In this document: one piece after another, positions 1-7,172 of the stretch
Layout of the letters: the number at the start of each line of letters is the position of its first letter
Position numbering within the stretch: position 1 is the first letter of the stretch
Source of the DNA: an uncultured Bacteroides sp.
GTDB taxonomy: Bacteria > Bacteroidota > Bacteroidia > Bacteroidales > Bacteroidaceae
Direction of reading: 5' to 3'
Assembly: GCA_949288585.1 (NCBI GenBank)
Contig: CASEKR010000009.1
Span: 1-51,105 of the forward strand
Length of the DNA: 51,105 bases
The notes under the pieces: model-generated
Databases searched by the model: none
Seen by the model: the letters and a program-made list of their open reading frames with translations, nothing else
Told to the model about the DNA's origin: nothing
Made by a program: the position numbers and the translations under genes

Positions 1-97
1 CAAGGTATTGGCTTTAACTTCTAACGGAGCGAAGCGAAGTGATAACTTCTATAACTCCTATAACTTCTCCGGCGGCCTCCGGCCGCTAAATTCCTAT
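1..97. other. Gap with GAAGTTATAG-type repeats, downstream of the ABC ATPase
   Basis: No gene is seen. On the minus strand the gap follows the broken ABC ATPase and should precede a permease gene outside the window. It contains several copies of an octamer close to ATAACTTC (for example near 10-22 and 41-68). Next to the ATPase stop is a GC-rich hairpin around 71-86 (GCGGCC/GGCCGC arms). The same AT-rich word recurs in the gap at 834-962. Confidence 0.5.
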
Positions 98-833
98 TCA
101 GTCATCCTCATTCTTCGGCAGCCGCGCCAGCGCCTCCGCCGCCGAGAGGATGTTCGTGTTCAGTTTGTCCTCGATGACGTGCCCGTCGCGCAGGCGGATG
201 TTCCGGCTACTGTATTGCGCGATGTCCGGGTTGTGCGTCACGAAGATGATGGTGCGTCCCTCCTTGTGCAACCGCTGGAAGAGGACGAGGATTTCATACG
301 AAGTGCGCGTGTCCAGGTTGCCCGTCGCCTCGTCCGCCAGGATGACGGCGGGATTGTTCACCAGCGCGCGGGCGCTGCATCTGTCCGCCGGACATTTGGT
401 TGGACTTGTGCTCCAGACGATCGCCAAGTCCGACGGCCACAAGGGCGTCGACGGCACGGCGGTGACGTTCGGCGGCGCTGACCTGCGCGTTGTACATCAG
501 GGGAAGCTCGACATTCTCCACCGCCGTCGTCTTGGGCAGCAGGTTGTAGTTCTGGAAGACGAAGCCTATCTTGCGGTTGCGGAGCACGGCACGCTGGGGC
601 TTCGACATGGTGCGCACCGGGATGCCGTCCAGCAGGTATTCGCCGCTGGTGGGCGTGTCGAGGCAGCCCAAGATGTTCAGCAGGGTGGACTTGCCCGAGC
701 CTGAGGTGCCCATGATGGTGACGAACTCGCCCTCTTGGATGGAGAACGATACGCCGCGCAGGGCGTGTACAGTCTCGTCGCCCACCTGGAAGTTGCGGCG
801 TATGTCGTGTAGTTCGATGACTGTTTTGTTCAT
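98..833 (-). pseudogene. MacB-type ABC transporter ATP-binding protein, frameshifted
   Basis: This is the ATPase subunit of a MacB/LolD-like exporter. ATP hydrolysis here would drive a permease that works with the membrane-fusion and outer-membrane proteins encoded upstream. The start is the ATG at 831-833 (MNKTVIELHD). The first frame carries Walker A (GTSGSGKST), the Q-loop (VFQNYNLLP) and the signature MSGGQ, then runs out of frame at about 375-390. A second frame carries Walker B (VILADEATGNLD) and the H-loop (IIFVTHNP) to the stop at 98. Family members read SGGQMQRVAIARAL at the junction. Here the codons for roughly VAIA are missing, which fits a loss of about 11 nt. All other motifs are intact, so the break is recent or a sequencing error. 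The permease is expected beyond the left edge. Confidence 0.85.
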
Positions 834-962
834 TGCTTTTTGAATGATAGTAAGTTTTTTAGTTTTTAAGTTTATGAGTTCATAAGTTCGCCTGTTGTAG
901 TCTTGTCCCAACTTAAAAACTCAGAAACTTTAAAACTTATAAACTCACCTATAACTTCCTAT
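834..962. repeat. AT-rich degenerate repeats in the intercistronic gap
   Basis: The 129 nt between the membrane-fusion gene and the ABC ATPase consist largely of short words such as AAGTTTATGAG, ACTTAAAAACTC and AACTTATAAACTC, a degenerate 11-13 nt pattern on both strands. CCTATAACTTC near 950-960 repeats a word seen at 54-67. No promoter consensus or open frame was found. Confidence 0.5.
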
Positions 963-2177
963 TTATTTCTTCTTATCCTTGTTTCTGTCCGGCGGCCCGG
1001 GTGCGAAGGGGCTGCGTTCGATGTCTCCCTGCATTTCGGCTTGGGCGGGTAGGCTGCCCAGTTGTACGTCGGCAATGACGGTCGTGCCTTCGGCGATGCC
1101 GTCGATGATTTCCGTATAGGTGCCGTTCGTGATGCCGGTGCGCACGGCATGGGCGGTGAAGGTGTTGCCTTCCTTCGTCCAGAGTTTCGGCGAGCCTTCG
1201 CAGTCGTTAATCACTGCGTCCTTGCCCACGATGGGGCCGACGGGATTGAACCGCAGGGCGCGGGCGGGGACAGCCAAGATGCCGGGCTTGTCCAAGGTAT
1301 AGATATTGATGTTTGCCGTCAGGCGTGGTTTCAGTTTCAGGTCGGGATTGGGGGCGGAGATGACTACCTCGTAGGTGACGACGGTGCTGCTGGAGGTGGA
1401 GGCCGAGGAGTTGTCGCTCGATTCGCCTAAGCGCACTTGCGTCACCTGTCCGGCGAAGGTCTCGCCCGGATAGGCGTCTACCGTGAACTCCACGCGCTGT
1501 CCTTCTTCCACGCCGCCTATGTCAGCTTCGTCTACGTCGGCCACCACCTGCATCTGCGTCAGGTCGGCGGCGATGGTGAAGAGGGTCGGTGTCTCGAAGC
1601 CCGAGGCCACGGTCTGCCCTTCTTCCACGTCCTTGCTGATGACCACGCCGTCGATAGGTGCGGTGATGGTGGCGTAGGAGAGGTTGCGTTCTGCCTTTTC
1701 CAGTGCCGCTTTGCTGCTGTCATAGCTACTCTTGGCGCGGCGGTAGTCGTAGAGGCTCTGCTCGTAGTCGGTGTCGCTGATGAGGCGCTTGTCGTGCAGA
1801 CCCTTGTTGCGGCGGTACAGGCTTTCCTGGTACTCGTACTCTGCCTGCGCGCCGTCGTAGGTGGCCTTGGCCGATGCCAGGTCGCTCTCCAAGGTCACTT
1901 TGTCCATCTCGGCGATGAGTTGGCCTTGCTTGACGCAGGTGTTGTAGTCTACGTAAATCTTGTCAATGATGCCGCTGACCTGCGTGCCCACTTCGACTTC
2001 GGTCACCGGTTCGATGGTGCCTGTGGCGGTGACGAAGTTCGAGATGTCTTGCCGTCCCACCACGGCGGTTTCGTACTTCACCTCCTGTTTCTTGGCGCCT
2101 CCAGCCAGTGCCCAGGCTGCCAGTCCCGCTACCACGACGACGGCGGCGGAGATGAGGATGATTTTTTTCTTGTTCAT
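963..2177 (-). CDS. HlyD/MacA-family periplasmic membrane-fusion protein
   Basis: This is the periplasmic adaptor of a tripartite exporter, linking an inner-membrane ABC transporter to a TolC-like channel. The protein has 404 residues. Residues 6-26 form an N-terminal membrane anchor rich in Ile, Val and Ala. A split lipoyl domain lies at about 62-93 and 168-195 (TAPIDGVVISKDVEEGQTV), around an alpha-hairpin with heptad-like charged sequence at about 95-167. Beta-barrel and membrane-proximal domains follow. The tail ends in a Lys/Asp-rich stretch. The order OMF, MFP, ATPase on one strand with short gaps (34 and 129 nt) indicates one operon. The substrate cannot be read from the sequence. MacA-type adaptors serve macrolide, peptide or lipoprotein export. 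Confidence 0.9.
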   Translation of the reverse strand: MNKKKIILISAAVVVVAGLAAWALAGGAKKQEVKYETAVVGRQDISNFVTATGTIEPVTEVEVGTQVSGIIDKIYVDYNTCVKQGQLIAEMDKVTLESDLASAKATYDGAQAEYEYQESLYRRNKGLHDKRLISDTDYEQSLYDYRRAKSSYDSSKAALEKAERNLSYATITAPIDGVVISKDVEEGQTVASGFETPTLFTIAADLTQMQVVADVDEADIGGVEEGQRVEFTVDAYPGETFAGQVTQVRLGESSDNSSASTSSSTVVTYEVVISAPNPDLKLKPRLTANINIYTLDKPGILAVPARALRFNPVGPIVGKDAVINDCEGSPKLWTKEGNTFTAHAVRTGITNGTYTEIIDGIAEGTTVIADVQLGSLPAQAEMQGDIERSPFAPGPPDRNKDKKK

Positions 2178-2211
2178 AGTTGCCTTCTTTATACATTATA
2201 TATTATATAGT

Positions 2212-3606
2212 TCATTCCAGGCCGGCTGGCTCTCCCGCATAGAAGCGGAGCAGTCCGGCGTTCATCAGTGCCATGTATTTGGCTTGGAGCAGTGATTGCC
2301 GCGCATTCTGCAGGTTGTTCTTCTCCGTCAGCAGTTCCACGGTGTTCTTCATTCCTGCGTTGAATTGTTCGCTGACGAGGTCGAAGCTGGCCTGCGCGCT
2401 TTTCATCTGGCCGCGTGCTGCCTCGTATTGCTGTTGCGCGCTGCGGGCGTCCAGCCATAGGCTTTCGATGGTGCGGTACAGTTCCTTCTGTCGGTCCAGC
2501 AAGTCCAGTTGGCTGGTCTGTTTTTGCAGTTTCGCCTTGTTCACCGCGTTCTTCGTCTGCCTCCGGTCGAACAGGGGGACACTGAGCGTGACTCCCAGCG
2601 AATTGTTCCAGTTCTGCTTCAGCTGTTCCGTGAAGGTGAAGTCATTGCTGTTGGCATTGCTGCTGCCGATGCCTGCCGTGAGGCTGACGGAAGGAATGTA
2701 TCCGGCGCGTGCCACCTTGATGTCCAGTTCGGCCGCTTCGATGCCCAGCCGTCCCGATTCTATCTCGGGGCGCAAGGCCAATGCCGTGCGGTAGACTTCG
2801 TCTTTCATCGGCAGGGGGGTGAGCACGTCTTTGTCTTCCAGTGCCGGCATGTCGAGTGCCATTTCATACGCGCCGTCCAGTTCGAGCAGTTGTTTCAGTT
2901 GCAGGCGGTAATCTTGCAACGTGGCCTGCGCTGTTACCACCTGGTAGTTGTCGTTGCTCACCTGCGCCTCCAGTTGTGCCAGGTCGGCGGCAGAGAGGCT
3001 GCCTGCGTCATACAGTTGCTTGCCCCGTTCCCACGTGGCGCGGCTCACCTCCAGCGTGCCCTGGTTCACTTTCACCGCTTCGGCGGCATAGAGAATCTGC
3101 ATGTACAGTTGCAGGATGCTTTCCTGGATGCTGTTTTCGCTTTCGGTCACGGCCAACTCCGCGATGCGGCTGTTCAGCTTCTGCTGCTTGATGCCGTTGA
3201 CGCGGCTTCCGCCGTTGAAGAGCGTCCAGTTGGCGTCGATGCCATACGAGCCGTTGTACGAAGTCTTGCTCTGGCTCGTGGTGATGTTATCCCCGCTGAT
3301 GATGGTGCCGTTATTCGTATTGGGGCGGTTGACGACGCGCTGGCTGATGCTCCCGCTCAGGTTGGGGAACCATTCGGCTTTCGCTGTCTTTACGTCTTCC
3401 TCCGCGCTCTGCACGCTGATGCGGTTGCGTCGGATGTCGATGTTGTGCTCCTTCGCATAATCTATGCACGTCTGTAAGTCCCACAGCGCCGGCAGGCTGT
3501 CGTTCGTCCCCATGCCTGTCCCGTCCTGGGCATAGAGCCCCGTGCCGCCCAGCACTATGCAGGCAACTATGCAGGCAAGTGGCATCAATCTTTTTACCTT
3601 TTTCAT
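2212..3606 (-). CDS. TolC-family outer-membrane efflux protein
   Basis: This is the outer-membrane channel of the tripartite exporter. It has 464 residues with a signal peptide over about 1-27 (LACIVACIVLGGTGLYAQ). Two OEP repeats follow, each with long amphipathic helices (for example ENSIQESILQLYMQILYA and the C-terminal ARGQMKSAQASFDLVSEQF). The sequence ends near the usual end of the fold. It is the first gene of the minus-strand operon and lies 34 nt upstream of the membrane-fusion gene. A candidate promoter lies just upstream at 3648-3679. Confidence 0.9.
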   Translation of the reverse strand: MKKVKRLMPLACIVACIVLGGTGLYAQDGTGMGTNDSLPALWDLQTCIDYAKEHNIDIRRNRISVQSAEEDVKTAKAEWFPNLSGSISQRVVNRPNTNNGTIISGDNITTSQSKTSYNGSYGIDANWTLFNGGSRVNGIKQQKLNSRIAELAVTESENSIQESILQLYMQILYAAEAVKVNQGTLEVSRATWERGKQLYDAGSLSAADLAQLEAQVSNDNYQVVTAQATLQDYRLQLKQLLELDGAYEMALDMPALEDKDVLTPLPMKDEVYRTALALRPEIESGRLGIEAAELDIKVARAGYIPSVSLTAGIGSSNANSNDFTFTEQLKQNWNNSLGVTLSVPLFDRRQTKNAVNKAKLQKQTSQLDLLDRQKELYRTIESLWLDARSAQQQYEAARGQMKSAQASFDLVSEQFNAGMKNTVELLTEKNNLQNARQSLLQAKYMALMNAGLLRFYAGEPAGLE

Positions 3607-3647
3607 ATATATACCTTATTAAATCTGTTCAAAATCGATTCGCGCGG

Positions 3648-3679
3648 CAAAATAACCGTTTCTCCTCTATCTCCGCAAA
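3648..3679 (-). promoter_or_regulatory. Candidate Bacteroides-type promoter for the TolC-MacA operon
   Basis: Read on the minus strand, TTTG (3676-3679) is followed after 21 nt by TATTTTG (3648-3654). This resembles the Bacteroides -33/-7 consensus TTTG-N19-21-TAnnTTTG but is one base short in the -7 box. It lies about 45 nt upstream of the start codon. Confidence 0.4.
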
Positions 3680-3755
3680 AACGATGGACATACTTCCCGA
3701 TTTTGCCGACAGACGGGATTCTTCGGTCGACGGAAGCAAAATTCTGCCTCCGTTT

Positions 3756-3787
3756 TTTGGCAGATAGGCAGATGTGCCTTATATTTG
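3756..3787 (+). promoter_or_regulatory. Bacteroides-type promoter of the cytochrome bd operon
   Basis: TTTG at 3756-3759 is followed after 20 nt by TATATTTG at 3780-3787. Both boxes and the spacing match the Bacteroides housekeeping consensus. Transcription should begin near 3794, giving a leader of about 190 nt before the DUF4492 gene. Confidence 0.75.
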
Positions 3788-3819
3788 TAGGCTGTAAGGA
3801 GGCGGTTTGGGGGCCGTGT

Positions 3820-3930
3820 ACTCGGTCCGAGCAAGCGCCGCACTAAACGGATGGCTCTTCCGCACTCGGTCCGAGCAAGCGCCGAACCAAACGGAAAGCT
3901 CTTCCGCACTCGAGCCGACCAAACGCCGCT
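3820..3930. repeat. 44-bp tandem repeat, about 2.5 copies
   Basis: Units begin at 3820, 3864 and 3908, each starting ACTCGGTCCGAG or a variant and carrying AAGCGCCG and GGCTCTTCCGC. The first two are full 44-bp copies with a few substitutions. The third is partial and more diverged. The start of each unit contains the palindrome CTCGGTCCGAG. The array lies inside the predicted cyd leader RNA. Confidence 0.85.
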
Positions 3931-3982
3931 CGGGGGGCAAAATGCCTTCCGTGTCCCTTTGTCATTAACAAACAGACCGACC

Positions 3983-4207
3983 ATGAAACCAACCGTGACG
4001 AACATCTGGCACTTCTACCGCGACGGCTTCCGCAGCATGACGTGGGGGCGCGCTTTGTGGGCCATCATCCTACTGAAACTGTTCATCATGTTTGTCATCC
4101 TGAAACTGTTCTTTTTCCCCGACTTCATACGCGAATCGTCCGGCGGGCTGGACGAAGACGAGTTCGTCAGCCGCGAGTTGATTGAACGCATGGCACCCGT
4201 GCCGTGA
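3983..4207 (+). CDS. DUF4492 small membrane protein of the cyd operon
   Basis: This is a 74-residue protein that starts at MKPTVTNIWHFYRDGF. Upstream in-frame codons fall in repeat DNA and do not look coding. One hydrophobic helix (LWAIILLKLFIMFVILKLFF) covers about residues 23-44, followed by an acidic tail (GGLDEDEFVSRELIE). This matches DUF4492 proteins, which are found immediately upstream of cydA in Bacteroidota. A role as a small accessory subunit or assembly factor of cytochrome bd, like CydX in Proteobacteria, is inferred from position and size only. The gap to cydA is 55 nt. Confidence 0.8.
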   Translation: MKPTVTNIWHFYRDGFRSMTWGRALWAIILLKLFIMFVILKLFFFPDFIRESSGGLDEDEFVSRELIERMAPVP

Positions 4208-4262
4208 TGCCGTGGCTTCTTGCTTGTTTGTAGGAATATTCATTATTAAAATACCGATTGAT

Positions 4263-5810
4263 ATGTTAGAACACATTGACACTTCGTTGATTGACTGGTC
4301 GCGGGCGCAATTCGCCCTGACGGCCATCTATCACTGGCTGTTCGTGCCGCTGACTCTGGGCCTGGCGGTCGTCATGGGCCTGATGGAGACCATTTACTAC
4401 CGGACGGGCGATGACTTTTGGCGTCGCACGGCCCGTTTCTGGATGAAACTCTTCGGCATCAACTTCGCCATCGGCGTGGCCACGGGCCTGATACTGGAGT
4501 TTGAGTTCGGCACCAACTGGAGCAACTACTCGTGGTTCGTGGGCGACATCTTCGGCGCGCCGCTCGCCATCGAGGGCATCCTGGCCTTCTTCATGGAGGC
4601 GACGTTCATCGCCGTCATGTTCTTCGGGTGGAACAAGGTAAGCAAAGGTTTCCACCTGGCATCCACCTGGCTGACGGGCTTGGGCGCGACCATATCCGCC
4701 TGGTGGATTCTCGTGGCCAATGCGTGGATGCAATATCCCGTGGGCATGGCCTTCAACCCGGACACGGCGCGCAACGAAATGACGGACTTCCTGGCGGTGG
4801 CCACGTCGCCCATGGCGGTCAACAAGTTCTTCCACACCGTCCTCTCCGGCTGGGTGCTGGGCGCCATCTTCGTGGTGGGCGTCAGTTGCTGGTACCTGTG
4901 GAAGCGGCGCGACAAGCACTTTGCCCTGTCCAGCATCAAGGTGGCGGCGTGGGTCGGCCTGGTGGCTGCCGTGCTGTCTGCCTGGACGGGCGACGGCTCG
5001 GCCTATCAGGTGGCGCAGAAGCAGCCGATGAAGCTCGCCGCGATGGAGGGATATTATGACGGACAGGAGGGCGCGGGCCTGGTGGCTTTCGGCATCCTCA
5101 ACCCGCAGAAGCAGGCGCCCGACGATGGCGTGGACCCCTTCCTGATGCGCATCGAGATACCCAAGATGCTCTCCCTGCTGGGCGAGCGCGACGCCAATGC
5201 CTTCGTGCCCGGCATCAACGACCTGCTGGAAGGCGGCTACACGTTGAAGGACGGTACGACCGCCCTCTCCGCCGACGAGAAGATTGCCCGGGGACAGATG
5301 GCCATTACCGCCTTTGCGAAGTATCGCCAAGCCAAGGCCGCCGGCAACGACACGGAAGCGCAAATCGCCCGTCAAACCTTGGAGGAGAACATGCCTTTCT
5401 TTGGCTATGGCTACATCAAGGATGCCAACGAACTGGTGCCCGACGTGCCGCTGACCTTCTATATGTTCCGCATCATGGTGATACTCGGCGGGTACTTCAT
5501 CCTCTTCTTCCTCGTGGTGCTGTTCTTGGTGTACAAGCGCGACCTCTCGAAGCTGCGGTGGATGCACCTCGTGGCCTTGTGGACCATCCCCTTGGGCTAC
5601 CTGGCCGGACAGGCGGGTTGGGCGGTGGCCGAATGCGGTCGCCAGCCGTGGGCCATACAGGACATGCTGCCTGTCTCGGCGGCCATCTCGAAGCTGGACA
5701 CCGGCTCCGTGCAACTGACGTTCTTCCTGTTCCTCCTGCTCTTCACCATCCTGCTCATTGCCGAGATCGGCATCATGCTGAAGTCGATACGCAAGGGGGT
5801 GGAGCGTTAG
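4263..5810 (+). CDS. cydA: Cytochrome bd ubiquinol oxidase subunit I
   Basis: This is the quinol-oxidising, haem-bearing subunit of the bd-type terminal oxidase, which reduces O2 to water at high affinity. The start is the ATG at 4263 (MLEHIDTSLIDWSRAQFA), which aligns with family N-termini. The protein has 515 residues. Haem ligands are visible: His24 in ALTAIYHWLFVPLTLG (b595), His191 in NKFFHTVLSGW (b558) and the Met of the FRIMV segment. Proton-path acids lie in APLAIEGILAFFMEATF, and the GRQPW motif is present near the C-terminus. Multiple hydrophobic helices are seen. The Q-loop region is of ordinary short length. In an obligate anaerobe this enzyme supports nanaerobic respiration and oxygen removal. 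It forms an operon with DUF4492 and cydB. Confidence 0.97.
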   Translation: MLEHIDTSLIDWSRAQFALTAIYHWLFVPLTLGLAVVMGLMETIYYRTGDDFWRRTARFWMKLFGINFAIGVATGLILEFEFGTNWSNYSWFVGDIFGAPLAIEGILAFFMEATFIAVMFFGWNKVSKGFHLASTWLTGLGATISAWWILVANAWMQYPVGMAFNPDTARNEMTDFLAVATSPMAVNKFFHTVLSGWVLGAIFVVGVSCWYLWKRRDKHFALSSIKVAAWVGLVAAVLSAWTGDGSAYQVAQKQPMKLAAMEGYYDGQEGAGLVAFGILNPQKQAPDDGVDPFLMRIEIPKMLSLLGERDANAFVPGINDLLEGGYTLKDGTTALSADEKIARGQMAITAFAKYRQAKAAGNDTEAQIARQTLEENMPFFGYGYIKDANELVPDVPLTFYMFRIMVILGGYFILFFLVVLFLVYKRDLSKLRWMHLVALWTIPLGYLAGQAGWAVAECGRQPWAIQDMLPVSAAISKLDTGSVQLTFFLFLLLFTILLIAEIGIMLKSIRKGVER

Positions 5811-5817
5811 CGTCTTA

Positions 5818-5844
5818 AATAGGAATTTAGCGGGCTTTGCCCGC
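5818..5844 (+). repeat. AT-box plus hairpin element, copy 2
   Basis: AATAGGAATTTAGCGG (5818-5833) is followed by an overlapping hairpin with 6-bp GCGGGC/GCCCGC arms (5830-5844). The same 16 nt occur inverted at 83-98, overlapping the ABC ATPase stop, where they also adjoin a GC-rich hairpin. Confidence 0.6.
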
Positions 5845-5855
5845 AATGTCAAACG

Positions 5856-5914
5856 TGTAGGGGCGACCCTTGCGGTCGCCCTTATTCAGGGCGGGGGCAA
5901 GCCCCGCCCCTACA
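5856..5914. repeat. REP-like double-hairpin element between cydA and cydB
   Basis: A 59-bp element is bounded by perfect 10-bp inverted ends TGTAGGGGCG (5856-5865) and CGCCCCTACA (5905-5914). It holds two internal hairpins: GGCGACC/GGTCGCC (5863-5880) and GGGCGGGG/CCCCGCCC (5889-5909). GTAGGGGCGACC-type palindromes are known dispersed intergenic repeats. In this operon it could stabilise the cydA part of the transcript or attenuate cydB. Confidence 0.75.
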
Positions 5915-5952
5915 ACGATAAATTATCATTTGATTTAACATACATTGCTATC

Positions 5953-7098
5953 ATGACCTATACATTTCTTCAACACTACTGGTGGTTCATCGTTTCCCTG
6001 CTGGGAGCCATCCTGGTCTTCCTGCTCTTCGTGCAGGGAGGAAACACCTTGTTATATTGCCTGGGCAAGACGGAGCGTCAGCGCAAACTTATTATGAATG
6101 CCACGGGGCGCAAGTGGGAGTTCACGTTCACGACGCTGGTCACCTTCGGCGGCGGATTCTTCGCTTCGTTTCCTCTTTTTTATAGCACCAGCTTCGGCGG
6201 CGCCTATTGGCTGTGGATGATTATCCTCTTCACCTTCGTGCTCCAGGCTGTGAGCTATGAGTTTCAGTCCAAGGCGGGCAACCTGCTGGGACAGAAGACG
6301 TATCGCGCCTTCCTCATCCTCAACGGCGTGGTGGGACCCGTCCTCTTGGGCGGCGCCGTCGCCACGTTCTTCACCGGCTCCGCCTTCTATGTGGACAAGG
6401 GCAACCTGACGGAAGCCATGCCCGTCATCAGCCACTGGGCCAACGGTTGGCACGGGCTGGATGCGCTGGGCAATATTTGGAATGTCATCCTCGGCTTGGC
6501 CGTGTTCTTCCTCTCCCGCATCCTCGGCGCGCTCTACTTCATTAATAATATCGACGAACCCGACCTCGTGGCGCGCAGCCGCCGGGCGTTGTGGGGCAAC
6601 ACGGCGTTGTTCCTCGTCTTCTTCCTGGCGTTCGTGGTGCGCACGCTGGTGGCCGACGGCTTCGCGGTGCGTCCCGACACGGGCGAAATCTACATGGAGC
6701 CGTATAAGTATCTGCACAACTTCCTGGCCATGCCCGTGGTGCTCATCCTCTTCCTTGTGGGCGTGGTAGGCGTGTTGTGGGGCATCGTCCGCACGCTGTG
6801 GAAGCCCGGGTTCGACAAAGGCATCTGGTTTGCAGGCATCGGCACGGTGCTGACGGTGCTCGCCCTGTTGCTGGTGGCCGGCTACAACCACACCGCCTAC
6901 TATCCTTCTTCGGTGGATTTGCAAAGCTCGCTGACCCTCGAGAACAGTTCGTCCAGCCCCTTCACGCTGAAGGTGATGACGTATGTCTCCATCCTCGTCC
7001 CCTTCGTGCTGGCCTACATCATCTACGCCTGGCGCAGCATCAACAACCGGAAGCTGGACGTGCAAGAGTTGGAAGAGAAGGGCGAACACGCGTATTGA
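5953..7098 (+). CDS. cydB: Cytochrome bd ubiquinol oxidase subunit II
   Basis: This is the second integral-membrane subunit of cytochrome bd, needed for stability and haem insertion. It has 381 residues with about eight or nine hydrophobic segments, beginning with HYWWFIVSLLGAILVFLLFVQ. The segment FVQGGNTLLYCLGKTERQRK resembles family N-terminal regions. A long soluble loop (about 205-250) and a last helix ending in WRSINNRKLDVQELEEKGEH fit Bacteroidota CydB. It lies 142 nt downstream of cydA, and the gap holds a palindromic repeat. It is followed by a strong bidirectional terminator. Confidence 0.95.
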   Translation: MTYTFLQHYWWFIVSLLGAILVFLLFVQGGNTLLYCLGKTERQRKLIMNATGRKWEFTFTTLVTFGGGFFASFPLFYSTSFGGAYWLWMIILFTFVLQAVSYEFQSKAGNLLGQKTYRAFLILNGVVGPVLLGGAVATFFTGSAFYVDKGNLTEAMPVISHWANGWHGLDALGNIWNVILGLAVFFLSRILGALYFINNIDEPDLVARSRRALWGNTALFLVFFLAFVVRTLVADGFAVRPDTGEIYMEPYKYLHNFLAMPVVLILFLVGVVGVLWGIVRTLWKPGFDKGIWFAGIGTVLTVLALLLVAGYNHTAYYPSSVDLQSSLTLENSSSSPFTLKVMTYVSILVPFVLAYIIYAWRSINNRKLDVQELEEKGEHAY

Positions 7099-7117
7099 GC
7101 AGTTTGCCGGATGAAAT

Positions 7118-7149
7118 AAAAAAGGACGCAGGTTGCGCGTCCTTTTTTA
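7118..7149. terminator. Bidirectional intrinsic terminator after cydB
   Basis: Arms AAAAAAGGACGC (7118-7129) and GCGTCCTTTTTT (7137-7148) form a 12-bp stem with a 7-nt loop, and a T-tract on either strand. It serves cydB on plus and the convergent lipoprotein gene ending at 7173 on minus. Confidence 0.9.
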
Positions 7150-7172
7150 TTAGGCCAATAGTCCGATAGAGG

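Larger units (their letters stand above)
3607..3982. other. Divergent intergenic region with promoters and a tandem repeat
   Basis: No gene is supported in these 376 nt. They hold the candidate promoter of the leftward export operon, a strong rightward promoter (3756-3787) and a 44-bp tandem repeat (3820-3930). The repeat would form most of a long 5' leader ahead of the cyd operon. Confidence 0.6.

Noticed and set aside
3820-3930. CRISPR array
   Set aside because: The repeats are directly contiguous without unique spacers and no cas genes are present. The same holds for the 23-bp and 22-bp arrays.
4266-5852. 528-codon antisense frame over cydA
   Set aside because: Its His/Arg/Gln-rich composition is typical of the shadow of a GC-rich gene. 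cydA is unambiguous on the other strand.
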